Notes under the pieces: generated by a model
Database searches by the model: none
What the model saw: the letters and a program-made list of their open reading frames with translations, nothing else
Told to the model about the DNA's origin: nothing
DNA from: Bdellovibrionales bacterium
GTDB lineage: Bacteria > Bdellovibrionota > Bacteriovoracia > Bacteriovoracales > Bacteriovoracaceae
Reading direction: 5' to 3'
DNA length: 18,879 nucleotides
Assembly: GCA_005791855.1 (NCBI GenBank)
Contig: SXUH01000051.1
Span: 1 to 18,879 of the forward strand
Program-made: the position numbers and the translations under genes
In this document: positions 1 to 6,736 of the stretch, piece after piece
Layout of the letters: each line of letters opens with the position of its first letter
Position numbering within the stretch: position 1 is the stretch's first letter

Positions 1-490
1 GGGAGGCGTCGGCCACGGTGAACTGCGTGCCCCGGAGGTAGTCGTTGGTCCCCAGCCGCTCGGAGACGAAGCCGAGCTTCTTCTCGATCGCGCCACGGAC
101 CGTGTTCTTGTACTCTTTCTGCGCGTCCTCGTTCTTCACGAAGGCCCCCGCGGAGAAGAGCTGGCCGAAGGACTTGTGGACCTCCGAGGTGATGTAGTTG
201 AGCCACTCCGCGCAGCGGTAGCGCTCGAGGGTTCCGAACTTCGGCATGAGGCCGCTCTCGGGCTTCTGGTCGGCGAGGTACTGGGTGATGGCCGGGCCTT
301 CGGTGAGGATCTCGCCGTTGTCCATCCGGAGCGCTGGCACGGCACCCTTCGGGTTAACCTTCGTGTAGTCTCCGGAGACGGTGGTCTTCGCCTTGAGGTC
401 CACGGCTTCGAGCTCGTAGGCCATGTTGAGCTCGTTCAGGACGATGTGGGGCGCGAGGGCGCAGGAACCGCTTGAGTAATAAAGTTTCAT
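1..490 (-). CDS. gstA: Glutathione S-transferase, beta class (3' end outside window)
   Basis: About 163 residues are visible; beta-class enzymes are about 200, so the C-terminal ~40 lie beyond base 1. The family conjugates glutathione to electrophiles in the cytoplasm. The N-terminal thioredoxin-like domain starts MKLYYSSGSCALAPH, with the beta-class cysteine at residue 10. It continues with the cis-Pro region NPKGAVPAL and the LTEGPAITQYLAD segment, where beta-class GSTs bind the glutathione gamma-Glu. The helical C-terminal domain follows and reaches the family-typical FTVADAS at the window edge. The start ATG at 490-488 is preceded by AAGGAG at 6-nt spacing. The gene is divergent from the response regulator, with a shared 173-bp intergenic region. 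A perfect inverted repeat (502-526) lies directly upstream of the ribosome-binding site. Class and function are confident; the physiological substrate cannot be read from sequence. Confidence 0.93.
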   Translation of the reverse strand, partial: MKLYYSSGSCALAPHIVLNELNMAYELEAVDLKAKTTVSGDYTKVNPKGAVPALRMDNGEILTEGPAITQYLADQKPESGLMPKFGTLERYRCAEWLNYITSEVHKSFGQLFSAGAFVKNEDAQKEYKNTVRGAIEKKLGFVSERLGTNDYLRGTQFTVADAS

Positions 491-501
491 GTGAACTCCT
501 T

Positions 502-526
502 GGGAAAATGAAAAGGACATTTTCCC
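502..526. promoter_or_regulatory. Perfect 9-7-9 inverted repeat in gst leader
   Basis: GGGAAAATG at 502-510 and its exact reverse complement CATTTTCCC at 518-526 are separated by 7 bp. The repeat ends about 2 bp upstream of the gst Shine-Dalgarno. Size and symmetry fit a dimeric repressor operator (TetR or MarR style) or a 5'-leader hairpin. No regulator gene is adjacent, so the role is inferred. Confidence 0.5.
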
Positions 527-539
527 TCAAGTCTCCGCA

Positions 540-570
540 AAAGAATAAGCCCGGCGCATGCTTATTTTTT
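540..570. other. AT-rich stem-loop with T-run in the divergent gst/response-regulator region
   Basis: AATAAGC (544-550) pairs with GCTTATT (560-566) across a 9-nt loop. Flanking A and T runs can extend the stem by a few pairs with one G-U. It looks like a weak intrinsic terminator but lies between two divergent genes, where none is needed. It could be a leader structure for gst or chance AT-rich symmetry. The rest of 491-663 is AT-rich and holds no ORF. Confidence 0.3.
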
Positions 571-663
571 CGCCATGCTTAAGAAATATTTAGGTGACCT
601 TTCTTGCTTAAAGTCCGTTAATTAACTCACACCAATGATTTTTTTGAATGCTTAGGAGAGAGC

Positions 664-1053
664 ATGTGTAAGACGGTCGCTATCATCGATGATGAAGCAG
701 AAATGGAGTACATCTACTCCGTCATGCTCGAAAGCCCCCTGAAGAAAGGGCTCATCGAGCTGAAGTTCTTCACCGACGCCAAGGAGTTCCTCGCCTGGTT
801 CGAAGCCAACGACCCGGACCTGATCTTGAGCGACATCAACATGCCGGAGATGTCGGGCCTTGACATCCTAGGCCTGATCCGGAAAGCGGGCCGCAGCATT
901 CCCACCTACCTCGTGAGCGGCTACGAGGAATCCAAGTACGCCAAGGCGGTCAAGGAGCTCGGGGTCTGGCGCTTCCTCACCAAGCCCCTCAATTTCAACC
1001 ACGTCTGCAGCTACATCGAACTGGACCTTGGCCTTCTTTCAGCAAACTTGTAG
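664..1053 (+). CDS. Single-domain response regulator (CheY-like receiver)
   Basis: A 129-residue stand-alone receiver domain with no output domain. The acidic pair D9/D10 (IIDDE), phospho-acceptor D57 (LILSDINMP), S85 (YLVSGYEE) and K107-P108 (FLTKPLN) are all present, so it should accept phosphate from a histidine kinase and bind Mg2+. Stand-alone receivers act through protein contacts, as CheY and Spo0F do. The ATG at 664 follows AGGAGAG with good spacing. The stop codon TAG at 1051-1053 is also the first three bases of repeat element A. No kinase gene is adjacent; two orphan membrane kinases lie 7 and 11 kb away at 8376 and 12228, but pairing with them is only a guess. Confidence 0.93.
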   Translation: MCKTVAIIDDEAEMEYIYSVMLESPLKKGLIELKFFTDAKEFLAWFEANDPDLILSDINMPEMSGLDILGLIRKAGRSIPTYLVSGYEESKYAKAVKELGVWRFLTKPLNFNHVCSYIELDLGLLSANL

Positions 1054-1175
1054 AACTCATCTCAAACCCCCATCTTCGTCGTTGCCGTCGTCGTTCCTCC
1101 TTGCGGCGTGCTCAAGCACGCCTCACTCGTCACTCCTAGGCGCCTAGAACCTAGGGGTTTGAAATGAGTTCTAGT
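1051..1175 (-). repeat. Inverted-repeat element, copy A (~125 bp)
   Basis: The terminal arms 1051-1070 and 1154-1173 are reverse complements over 20 bp with one mismatch; one arm begins TAGAACTCAT and the other ends ATGAGTTCTA. The interior holds a hairpin GGCGTGC-TCAA-GCACGCC (1105-1122 region) and a perfect 12-bp palindrome CTAGGCGCCTAG (1136-1147). The reverse complement of the whole unit aligns end to end with 11273-11400, with roughly 16 differences counted by eye. It contains no transposase or credible ORF. The left end overlaps the stop codon of the response regulator. It is non-autonomous: MITE-like, REP-like or a structured-RNA module. Confidence 0.85.
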
Positions 1176-1222
1176 CGATCTCCATTTTTTCAGTAAAATA
1201 TCAGGTGAACAAAAGGTCATCG

Positions 1223-4018
1223 ATGAGAGAATATTCCTGGATTGCAGAGATCGCGCTCGAGTGCAAAGAGTATTCTCCGTCCCTCGGGGCGTACTTCGCC
1301 AAGGCGATCTCGAAGGTGTCCTTCGACCCCGTCGGGAACCCCGAGATGAAGCGGGCCTGGGCCATCCTCACCCGGGACCTGGTCCACTACACCCTCGACC
1401 CGGAGTTCGACCTCCCCCCGGACCTGGGCGCGACCATCGACGCCCTCCAGGTCCTGGGGATCGACAAGTACAACCAGAGCATGGTCAACGAGGAGAAGCT
1501 CGCCCCCCTCCTCACCGAGGTCTTCGACCGGGCCTTCGACACCGTCATCGACCACCCGGACCTCTTCGACCTCCTGGACCAGATGGACATCGTCCAGGAC
1601 ATCGCCACCACCGTGGGCCGCCGGTTCGTCCCCATGTTCCGCCTCTTCCCGGTGTTCTCCTCGGAGGCCCTGAGCATCATCCCCTACCTGAAGGAGCCGC
1701 TCTTCACCGCCCTCTACGAGCTCCCGGAGACCGAGCACCAGAAGCTCACCCTCCTCACCGAACGCATCCTCCACCGCTTCTACCGGGAAGGGGTGAGGCC
1801 GAACCTCGTCGAGACGCTCCGGGAGAACCTCAAGGGCCGGAACCTCCTCCTCCCCCTGATCGACGAGTCGGTGAACCACCTCCCCGCGGACCGCTGCATG
1901 ACCGCGCTCATCAGCATCCTCTGCACGCCCCGGACCGAGCTCTCCCAGGGCCGCATCGTCTCCATCGTCCTCCAGGAGCTCGGCGGGATGTACGTGAAGC
2001 TCGCCCAGGTCCTAGCCGAGCTCGCCCCGCCGTCCATGGCCCGGGAGCTCCGGCACCAGCAGGACAAGCTCGGCGGCATCTTCGGGAGCCAGGAGAAGTC
2101 CTGGAAGTACGTGCTGGAGATCCTCGAGAGGCCCGCGTGGAAGCGGATCAAGAACTACATCCACATCCCCGACTACACGGTGAACGCCTTCGCCGGCGCC
2201 TCGGTGGGCGCGATCTACGAGTTCGAGCTCACCGAGCTCGGCAAGCGCAAGCTCCACTCGGAGACCTCCATCCTGATCAAGATCCAGAGGCCCGGCCTCT
2301 CGGACCTCTTCGAGCAGCAGAAGGAGACCCTCCTCGACATCCTGAACCACCTCGAGGTGAGCCTGCCGGAGAGCGAGCTGAGTCCCGACGAGCAGGAAGA
2401 GGTCTGGGGCCTCATCACCGCCCTCAAGCGGACCATCATCAACTACGCCACCCAGAGCATCGGCGAGCTCGACTTCCGCATCGAGAAGAAGAACGCCGAC
2501 ACCATCCGCGAGGCCCTCAAGGGGAACTTCGACCTCCAGATCCCGCAGTACTTCCACGTCGAACCCGACGTGCTGATGATGGAGAAGATCCGCGGGGAGA
2601 AGATCACCTCGGTGGTCCACTCGCGCTACCTCGAGCGCATGAGCATCGCCGACCTGGTGAGCGACGCCTACCTCTACCTCCTCTTCCAGAAAGGGATCAT
2701 CTGGGCCGACCCGCACGCCGGGAACATCCTCTACGACCCGGACCGGCTGCAGGTGAAGCTCATCGACCTCAACCCCTGCTTCGGCTGGGACGAGGAGACG
2801 ATCAAGGTCTTCATCGGCTTCCTCTACCGCCTGATCCTGAGCGACCACAAGGGGATCTTCGAAAGCCTCGAGCTCCTCATCGAGAATCCGGCGGAGCTGA
2901 AAAACGAGCGGACGCAGAACCTCGTCCGGGAGTTCATCCTGACGGGGAACCAGGGGGCCTTCATCCGCTACCTCTCCGACTTCGTCCGCCTCCTGGGAGA
3001 GGCCAACATCAACCTGCGGATCGAGGTCCAGGCGGCCCTCCGGGGCCTCTCGCAGGTCTACCTCACGGCCACCGCCATCTCCTCCCGGCACAACTTCGGG
3101 CAGGTCTTCCAGAAGCAGTTCGGCTGGAAGATGCTCATCCGGCACATCCTCTCCATCGGCCCCTTCAAGGTCGCCCGGGCCGCCCTCCCGATCGCCTTCG
3201 ACCTGGTGAAGAACTCCCCGGAGCAGGAGGTGGGGCCCACGCTCGACGAGCGGGACCTCGCCGCCATCGAAGAGGCCCTGCGCGTCCTCCAGAGCGAGAA
3301 CGTCTGTAACATCGAACTCATCCGGAACTCCCCGGAGGAGAACACCAACCTCACCCTCGCCACCGACGGCTCCCGGCTCATCAAGAGCTCGCACCTGCGG
3401 ATCGAGGTCCAGACGGAGACCAAGCCCGCCTCGGTGAAGTACATCATCGAGGTCCCGAACAAGGACTGGCTCAAGGAACGGCAGGAGTACGTGCGCCTCC
3501 AGGGCGTGGGCTTCACCCTCTGCTTAGTGGAGTGCCTCGAGCAGCTGCGCCGGCACTCGCTCGAGGACTACTGGCACGTGGTCGAGAACTGGGGGGTCCA
3601 CCCCGCCAAGCGCTCCTGGAAGGAGAGCAGCCTCAACGGCGACGTCCGCCTCGCGGCCCGGGTCTTGTTTTCAAGGCGTTACAAGGACATCTGGGCCTCG
3701 GACTTCATGACCATCTCCAGCTGGCACCGGTTCCTCTGGCGCCTCCTCATCCGCTTCGAGGAGAAGTTCGAGCGCCGGGAGCAGGGTTATTTTTACCTGC
3801 TCAGTAAGAAAATGGGCAGCGAGAAGGTGGGCCAGTATACATTTGGGACGTTACATAGACTCAAGGTGATCACCTACCGGCTGATCATCTCCGGGCTGAA
3901 GTCTATGATCAAGCGGTCGCGCTTCGAGATGAACCTGCTGCCCCTGAGCACGGACGACCTCATCCACCGCATGCTCCACGGGCTCCTGCGACGGGGCCAT
4001 CCGCAAACCAAGCCCTAG
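1223..4018 (+). CDS. Large UbiB/ABC1 (ADCK)-like atypical protein kinase
   Basis: A 931-residue protein; ordinary UbiB proteins are about 550. The central third carries the ABC1/UbiB kinase-like fold: K259-L-A-Q262 (family KxGQ), loop A324-GASVG329, lysine K353 in ILIKIQRPG, an acidic helix around ELDFRIEKKNAD, the catalytic loop W494-AD496-PHAGN501, and D515-L-N517 in place of DFG. UbiB relatives are membrane-associated ATP-binding proteins needed for ubiquinone or lipid handling. About 250 residues on each side match nothing I recognise. ATG 1223 is preferred because AAAAGG precedes it at proper spacing; an in-frame GTG at 1205 lacks a ribosome-binding site. The DUF1460 hydrolase follows within 10 nt, so the two are probably cotranscribed. 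Codons become more AT-rich near 3660-3870. Fold assignment is confident; function is not. Confidence 0.85.
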   Translation: MREYSWIAEIALECKEYSPSLGAYFAKAISKVSFDPVGNPEMKRAWAILTRDLVHYTLDPEFDLPPDLGATIDALQVLGIDKYNQSMVNEEKLAPLLTEVFDRAFDTVIDHPDLFDLLDQMDIVQDIATTVGRRFVPMFRLFPVFSSEALSIIPYLKEPLFTALYELPETEHQKLTLLTERILHRFYREGVRPNLVETLRENLKGRNLLLPLIDESVNHLPADRCMTALISILCTPRTELSQGRIVSIVLQELGGMYVKLAQVLAELAPPSMARELRHQQDKLGGIFGSQEKSWKYVLEILERPAWKRIKNYIHIPDYTVNAFAGASVGAIYEFELTELGKRKLHSETSILIKIQRPGLSDLFEQQKETLLDILNHLEVSLPESELSPDEQEEVWGLITALKRTIINYATQSIGELDFRIEKKNADTIREALKGNFDLQIPQYFHVEPDVLMMEKIRGEKITSVVHSRYLERMSIADLVSDAYLYLLFQKGIIWADPHAGNILYDPDRLQVKLIDLNPCFGWDEETIKVFIGFLYRLILSDHKGIFESLELLIENPAELKNERTQNLVREFILTGNQGAFIRYLSDFVRLLGEANINLRIEVQAALRGLSQVYLTATAISSRHNFGQVFQKQFGWKMLIRHILSIGPFKVARAALPIAFDLVKNSPEQEVGPTLDERDLAAIEEALRVLQSENVCNIELIRNSPEENTNLTLATDGSRLIKSSHLRIEVQTETKPASVKYIIEVPNKDWLKERQEYVRLQGVGFTLCLVECLEQLRRHSLEDYWHVVENWGVHPAKRSWKESSLNGDVRLAARVLFSRRYKDIWASDFMTISSWHRFLWRLLIRFEEKFERREQGYFYLLSKKMGSEKVGQYTFGTLHRLKVITYRLIISGLKSMIKRSRFEMNLLPLSTDDLIHRMLHGLLRRGHPQTKP

Positions 4019-4027
4019 GTGCCTTGC

Positions 4028-4918
4028 ATGTTGAACCTTCTTCTCATCTTCCTCGTCTCCCAGGCCACCGCGCTGGCGTCCTCAAGGGATGAAGCGAAGG
4101 CGGTCCTCCGGAAGTTCACCAAAACCCACGACCTCCACGCCCGCCTGGAGAAGATCTCCGCGAGCTTCGTGGGAAGGCCCTACGACGTGAGCGGGCCCCT
4201 CGGGGAAGGCCCCGACGGCCGCTACGACCAGGACCCGCTCTACCGCTTCGACGCCTTCGACTGCACCACCTACGTCGAAACCATGCTGAGCCTCGCCCTC
4301 GCCCGGAACGTCTCCGGCTTCGAGACCCACATGAACACCATCCGCTACGAGAACGGGGTGGTCGACTACCTCACGCGGAACCACTTCACCGACCTCCAGT
4401 GGATCCCGGAGAACATCCAGAACGGCTACCTGCGGGAGATCAACGAAGAGATCGTCGACCCGTCGGACCTCAAGGTCGCCGAGGCCCTCACCGACCAGCG
4501 CGGGGCCTTCCGCGCCGTGAAGCTCCCCCAGATCGTCGTCCCCGGAGCGTCGGTGGAAGAGCGGCAGCGGCTCTTGGAGCAGCTCCACGCGGAAGCCGAG
4601 CGGTTCTCCGCGGTGCTCACCAGAGTTCCCTACGTCGCCATCGCCCAGATCCTTGCTGGGCCGGAGATCCTCGACCGCGTTCCCACCGGGACGATCGTGA
4701 ACTTCGTGCGCCCCAACTGGGACCTCACCGCTCAGTACGGGACGCGGCAGAACATCTCCCACCAGGGGCTCTTGTTCCGGAAGCGCGGGGTGCTCTACCT
4801 GCGCCACGCGACTCCGTCGACGAAGAAGGTGGACGAGATTCCCTTCATCGAGTACCTGAAGCCGCTCGCGACGCACGCGACGCTGAAGGGCGTGCACTTC
4901 ATGCGGATCAACGAGTAG
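4028..4918 (+). CDS. Exported DUF1460 (papain-like, N-acetylmuramoyl-L-alanine amidase-like) hydrolase
   Basis: A 296-residue protein starting with a short Sec signal peptide (MLNLLLIFLVSQATALA). The DUF1460/PF07313 pattern follows: FDAFDCTTYVETML with the likely nucleophile C79, then IRYENG, RNHFTDLQWIPEN, and late in the protein ISHQGLLF with the likely catalytic H245, and YLRHATPSTKKVDEI. Members have an NlpC/P60-type cysteine peptidase fold and are thought to cleave peptidoglycan peptides or amides in the periplasm. ATG 4028 is chosen over GTG 4019 because AGGTG (4017-4021), overlapping the upstream stop, gives correct spacing and the signal peptide then begins cleanly. It sits directly behind the UbiB-like kinase gene, implying cotranscription. 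Its TAG stop lies inside a perfect hairpin. The family call is good; the substrate is inferred. Confidence 0.85.
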   Translation: MLNLLLIFLVSQATALASSRDEAKAVLRKFTKTHDLHARLEKISASFVGRPYDVSGPLGEGPDGRYDQDPLYRFDAFDCTTYVETMLSLALARNVSGFETHMNTIRYENGVVDYLTRNHFTDLQWIPENIQNGYLREINEEIVDPSDLKVAEALTDQRGAFRAVKLPQIVVPGASVEERQRLLEQLHAEAERFSAVLTRVPYVAIAQILAGPEILDRVPTGTIVNFVRPNWDLTAQYGTRQNISHQGLLFRKRGVLYLRHATPSTKKVDEIPFIEYLKPLATHATLKGVHFMRINE

Positions 4919-4942
4919 AAGTCGTTTCATAAACGACTTCTA
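4916..4942. terminator. Perfect 12-bp hairpin between convergent genes
   Basis: Arms 4916-4927 and 4931-4942 are exact reverse complements with a 3-nt loop CAT. The structure contains the stop codon of the hydrolase and ends 3 bp from the stop of the opposing dmeF-like gene, so it is placed as a bidirectional terminator. There is no clear T-run on either strand, so Rho-independent action is uncertain. Its arms (TAGAAGTCGTTTC) resemble the ends of the repeat elements (TAGAACTCATTTC). Confidence 0.6.
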
Positions 4943-4944
4943 GC

Positions 4945-5919
4945 TTAGACCACTTCGATGATCAGGTGCTGGATGTCGAAGTCCCGGTGGATGACGTCCC
5001 GGTAGTCCGCGGACTGCTGGTTCGAGTTGCTCTTGATGATGAGCTCGCAGCCGATCTTCCCCGGAGCGAGCCTCCAGAGATGGATGTCCATGACCTTCGA
5101 CCCGTCGGTCTCGAGCTTCCTCACGAGCTTCTCCCGGTCGATCGATCCGTCGTGGGCGTCCAGAAGGTCCATCCCGCTCTGGCGGATGAGGCCCAGGGAC
5201 CACTTGAAGACCACCAGGCCGCCGACGATCCCGACCACCGGATCGAGCCAGTCCCAGCCCTGCCACTTCCCTAGGAGAAGAGCGACGATGGCCAGCACCG
5301 AAGTCAGGGCATCGGTGAGGATGTGGACGTAGGCGCTCTCGTGGTTATGGTCGTGGGCCGCGCCGGGATGGTGATGCCCGTGAGCGTGAGAGTGAGAGTG
5401 CGAATGACCGTGCCCGTGCGGGCTGAGTTTATTCTTCGGATGACTGCAGTGAGCGTGGGCGTGGCCGTGCTCCTCCTTGTTGTGGAGGATGAGGGCGCAC
5501 ACCAGGTTCACCACAAGGCCGATGGTCGAAACCAGCAGGGCTTCGTCGTAGCGGATCTCCCGCTCGGGGTTCATCAGATGGTGGACCGATTCGTACACCA
5601 TGGAGAACGCGATGAAGATCAGGAACAGCGAACTCGTGTACCCGCCCAGGGAGAGGATCTTGCCGCCGCCGAAGGTGAAGGCCGACCGGAACTTCGGATG
5701 CCGGTAGAGGTAGTAGACGATGAGGGAGAGGAAGAGGGCCAGGGAGTGCGAGGCCATGTGCCAGCCGTCGGCGAGGAGGGCCATGGAGCCGGACCAGTAC
5801 CCGACGGAGATCTCCAGGAACATGGTCACGAGCGTGATGAGGGTCACCACCTTGGTCTTCTTCTCGTTGGCCAGGAAGATCCCGCTGTCTTTCTGCTCGA
5901 TGGTACAGTGTCTCTGCAT
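4945..5919 (-). CDS. dmeF: Cation diffusion facilitator, DmeF-type Co/Ni efflux transporter
   Basis: A 324-residue inner-membrane protein with six predicted TM helices. TM2 holds LLADGWHMASH (D51, H54, H58) and TM5 holds HILTDALTS (H199-x3-D203), the metal-binding site. FTFGGGKILSLGGY and the MVYESVHHLMNP segment match the DmeF branch. Between TM4 and TM5 is a cytoplasmic His-rich loop (residues 151-193, 18 His in 43 residues). A short C-terminal cytoplasmic domain follows. CDF proteins exchange divalent metal for protons; DmeF exports cobalt and nickel. The start at 5919 (MQRHC) is chosen because AGGAG precedes it at 5 nt; an in-frame ATG at 5937 has a poorly spaced site. No DmeR-type regulator is next to it. 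Family is certain, metal specificity likely. Confidence 0.9.
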   Translation of the reverse strand: MQRHCTIEQKDSGIFLANEKKTKVVTLITLVTMFLEISVGYWSGSMALLADGWHMASHSLALFLSLIVYYLYRHPKFRSAFTFGGGKILSLGGYTSSLFLIFIAFSMVYESVHHLMNPEREIRYDEALLVSTIGLVVNLVCALILHNKEEHGHAHAHCSHPKNKLSPHGHGHSHSHSHAHGHHHPGAAHDHNHESAYVHILTDALTSVLAIVALLLGKWQGWDWLDPVVGIVGGLVVFKWSLGLIRQSGMDLLDAHDGSIDREKLVRKLETDGSKVMDIHLWRLAPGKIGCELIIKSNSNQQSADYRDVIHRDFDIQHLIIEVV

Positions 5920-6008
5920 AGCTTCTCCTGACGCCATTTTAGCAAATCTCCCTTCACAATTAAAGAAATTCTGGCGTCCGGAGTCGGGCCTTGCTAACCT
6001 TTCCCAGA

Positions 6009-6026
6009 GGGGAGAATCTCCTCCCC
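6009..6026. other. Short GC stem in leader of acyltransferase gene
   Basis: GGGGAG (6009-6014) pairs with CTCCCC (6021-6026) across 6 nt, followed by a T-rich ATTTGTTTTC. It is shaped like a weak terminator or attenuator 21 bp upstream of the acyltransferase start. No gene ends just before it on the + strand. Evidence is symmetry only. Confidence 0.25.
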
Positions 6027-6046
6027 ATTTGTTTTCTGGAACTTAC

Positions 6047-6736
6047 ATGCGACGGATCCTGGCGTTCCTCATCCTGAGTCTGGTGAAGACTCTTTCCCTC
6101 GTGTTTTACCGGAGCCGCTTCCGCTGGCTGACCGAGAGGCCCCGGGGCCACTGGAAGAAAACCCGCCTGGTGGTCTTCCTCAACCACACCTCCCTCTACG
6201 AACCCCTCTTCGTGAGTGCCTTCCCCTACTCCTACCTCTGGCACCTGGCCGGGCACCTGAGCGTGCCCGGCGCGGACATCACACTCAACCGGCCCCTGGT
6301 CGGAACGTTCTGGAAGCTCATGATCCCGAACATCACCTCGATCACCCGGAAGAAGGACGCCTCCTGGGAGAACTTCCGCAGGTCCATCGACGAGGCTTCG
6401 GTCATCATCATCGCCCCCGAAGGCCGGATGAAGAGGCCCGGGGGGTTGGATAAGAACGGGAAGCCCATGTCCGTGAAGGGCGGGGTGGCCGACATCATCG
6501 AGGAAGTTTCCGGCGGGATGGTCCTCGCCTTCTCCGGTGGCCTCCACCACGTCCAGAAGCCGGGCGAGCGGTTCCCGCGGATCTTCAAGACCATCCGGAT
6601 GAACCTCGCCTACCTCGACCTCGAGGACTACCGCCGGCGGTTCCCGGGAACCCCCCGGGAGCGGAAGCTCCAGATCATCCGCGACCTCGAGGCCCGGCTC
6701 CTGCGAGACTGCCCGGCGGAGACATCGAGTAGATAG
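6047..6736 (+). CDS. PlsC-like lysophospholipid/1-acylglycerol-phosphate acyltransferase family protein
   Basis: A 229-residue protein with a hydrophobic N-terminal anchor (residues 4-20). The acyltransferase pattern follows: block I FLNHTSLYEPLF (H47, then Glu at 52 where the family has Asp), and block III IIIAPEGRMKRPGG (E125, G126, R127), equivalent to FPEGTR. The family transfers acyl chains from acyl-ACP or acyl-CoA to lysophospholipid or glycerol phosphate at the inner membrane. The open frame extends far upstream through the divergent dmeF region. ATG 6047 is selected because the protein resemblance begins there, although the ribosome-binding site is weak (CTGGA). The 3' end overlaps the convergent methyltransferase gene by 62 bp. 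The HX4E change makes the exact reaction uncertain. Confidence 0.8.
   Translation: MRRILAFLILSLVKTLSLVFYRSRFRWLTERPRGHWKKTRLVVFLNHTSLYEPLFVSAFPYSYLWHLAGHLSVPGADITLNRPLVGTFWKLMIPNITSITRKKDASWENFRRSIDEASVIIIAPEGRMKRPGGLDKNGKPMSVKGGVADIIEEVSGGMVLAFSGGLHHVQKPGERFPRIFKTIRMNLAYLDLEDYRRRFPGTPRERKLQIIRDLEARLLRDCPAETSSR

Noticed and set aside
1051..1175. Element A as a simple intrinsic terminator of the response regulator
   Set aside because: No T-run after either arm, far longer than a terminator stem, and the whole 125-bp unit recurs at 11273-11400.
1217..3394. Long antisense frames opposite the UbiB-like gene (1217-1879 and 2012-3394) and the + frame at 1261-3309
   Set aside because: Low-complexity translations (V/E/L/D-rich or P/R/H-rich) produced by high GC at third positions; the frame at 1223-4018 has recognisable motifs.
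3660..3870. AT-richer codons near the end of the UbiB-like gene as a sign of horizontal insertion or frameshift
   Set aside because: Reading frame continues unbroken and the protein remains plausible; the shift is small and local.
5380..5470. Repetitive GTGAGAGTGAGAGTG-like DNA considered as a tandem repeat or CRISPR
   Set aside because: It is the coding sequence of the His-rich cytoplasmic loop of the DmeF transporter; no spacer-repeat periodicity.
5720..6046. Upstream extension of the acyltransferase frame
   Set aside because: Lies antisense to dmeF, and the family resemblance starts at ATG 6047.
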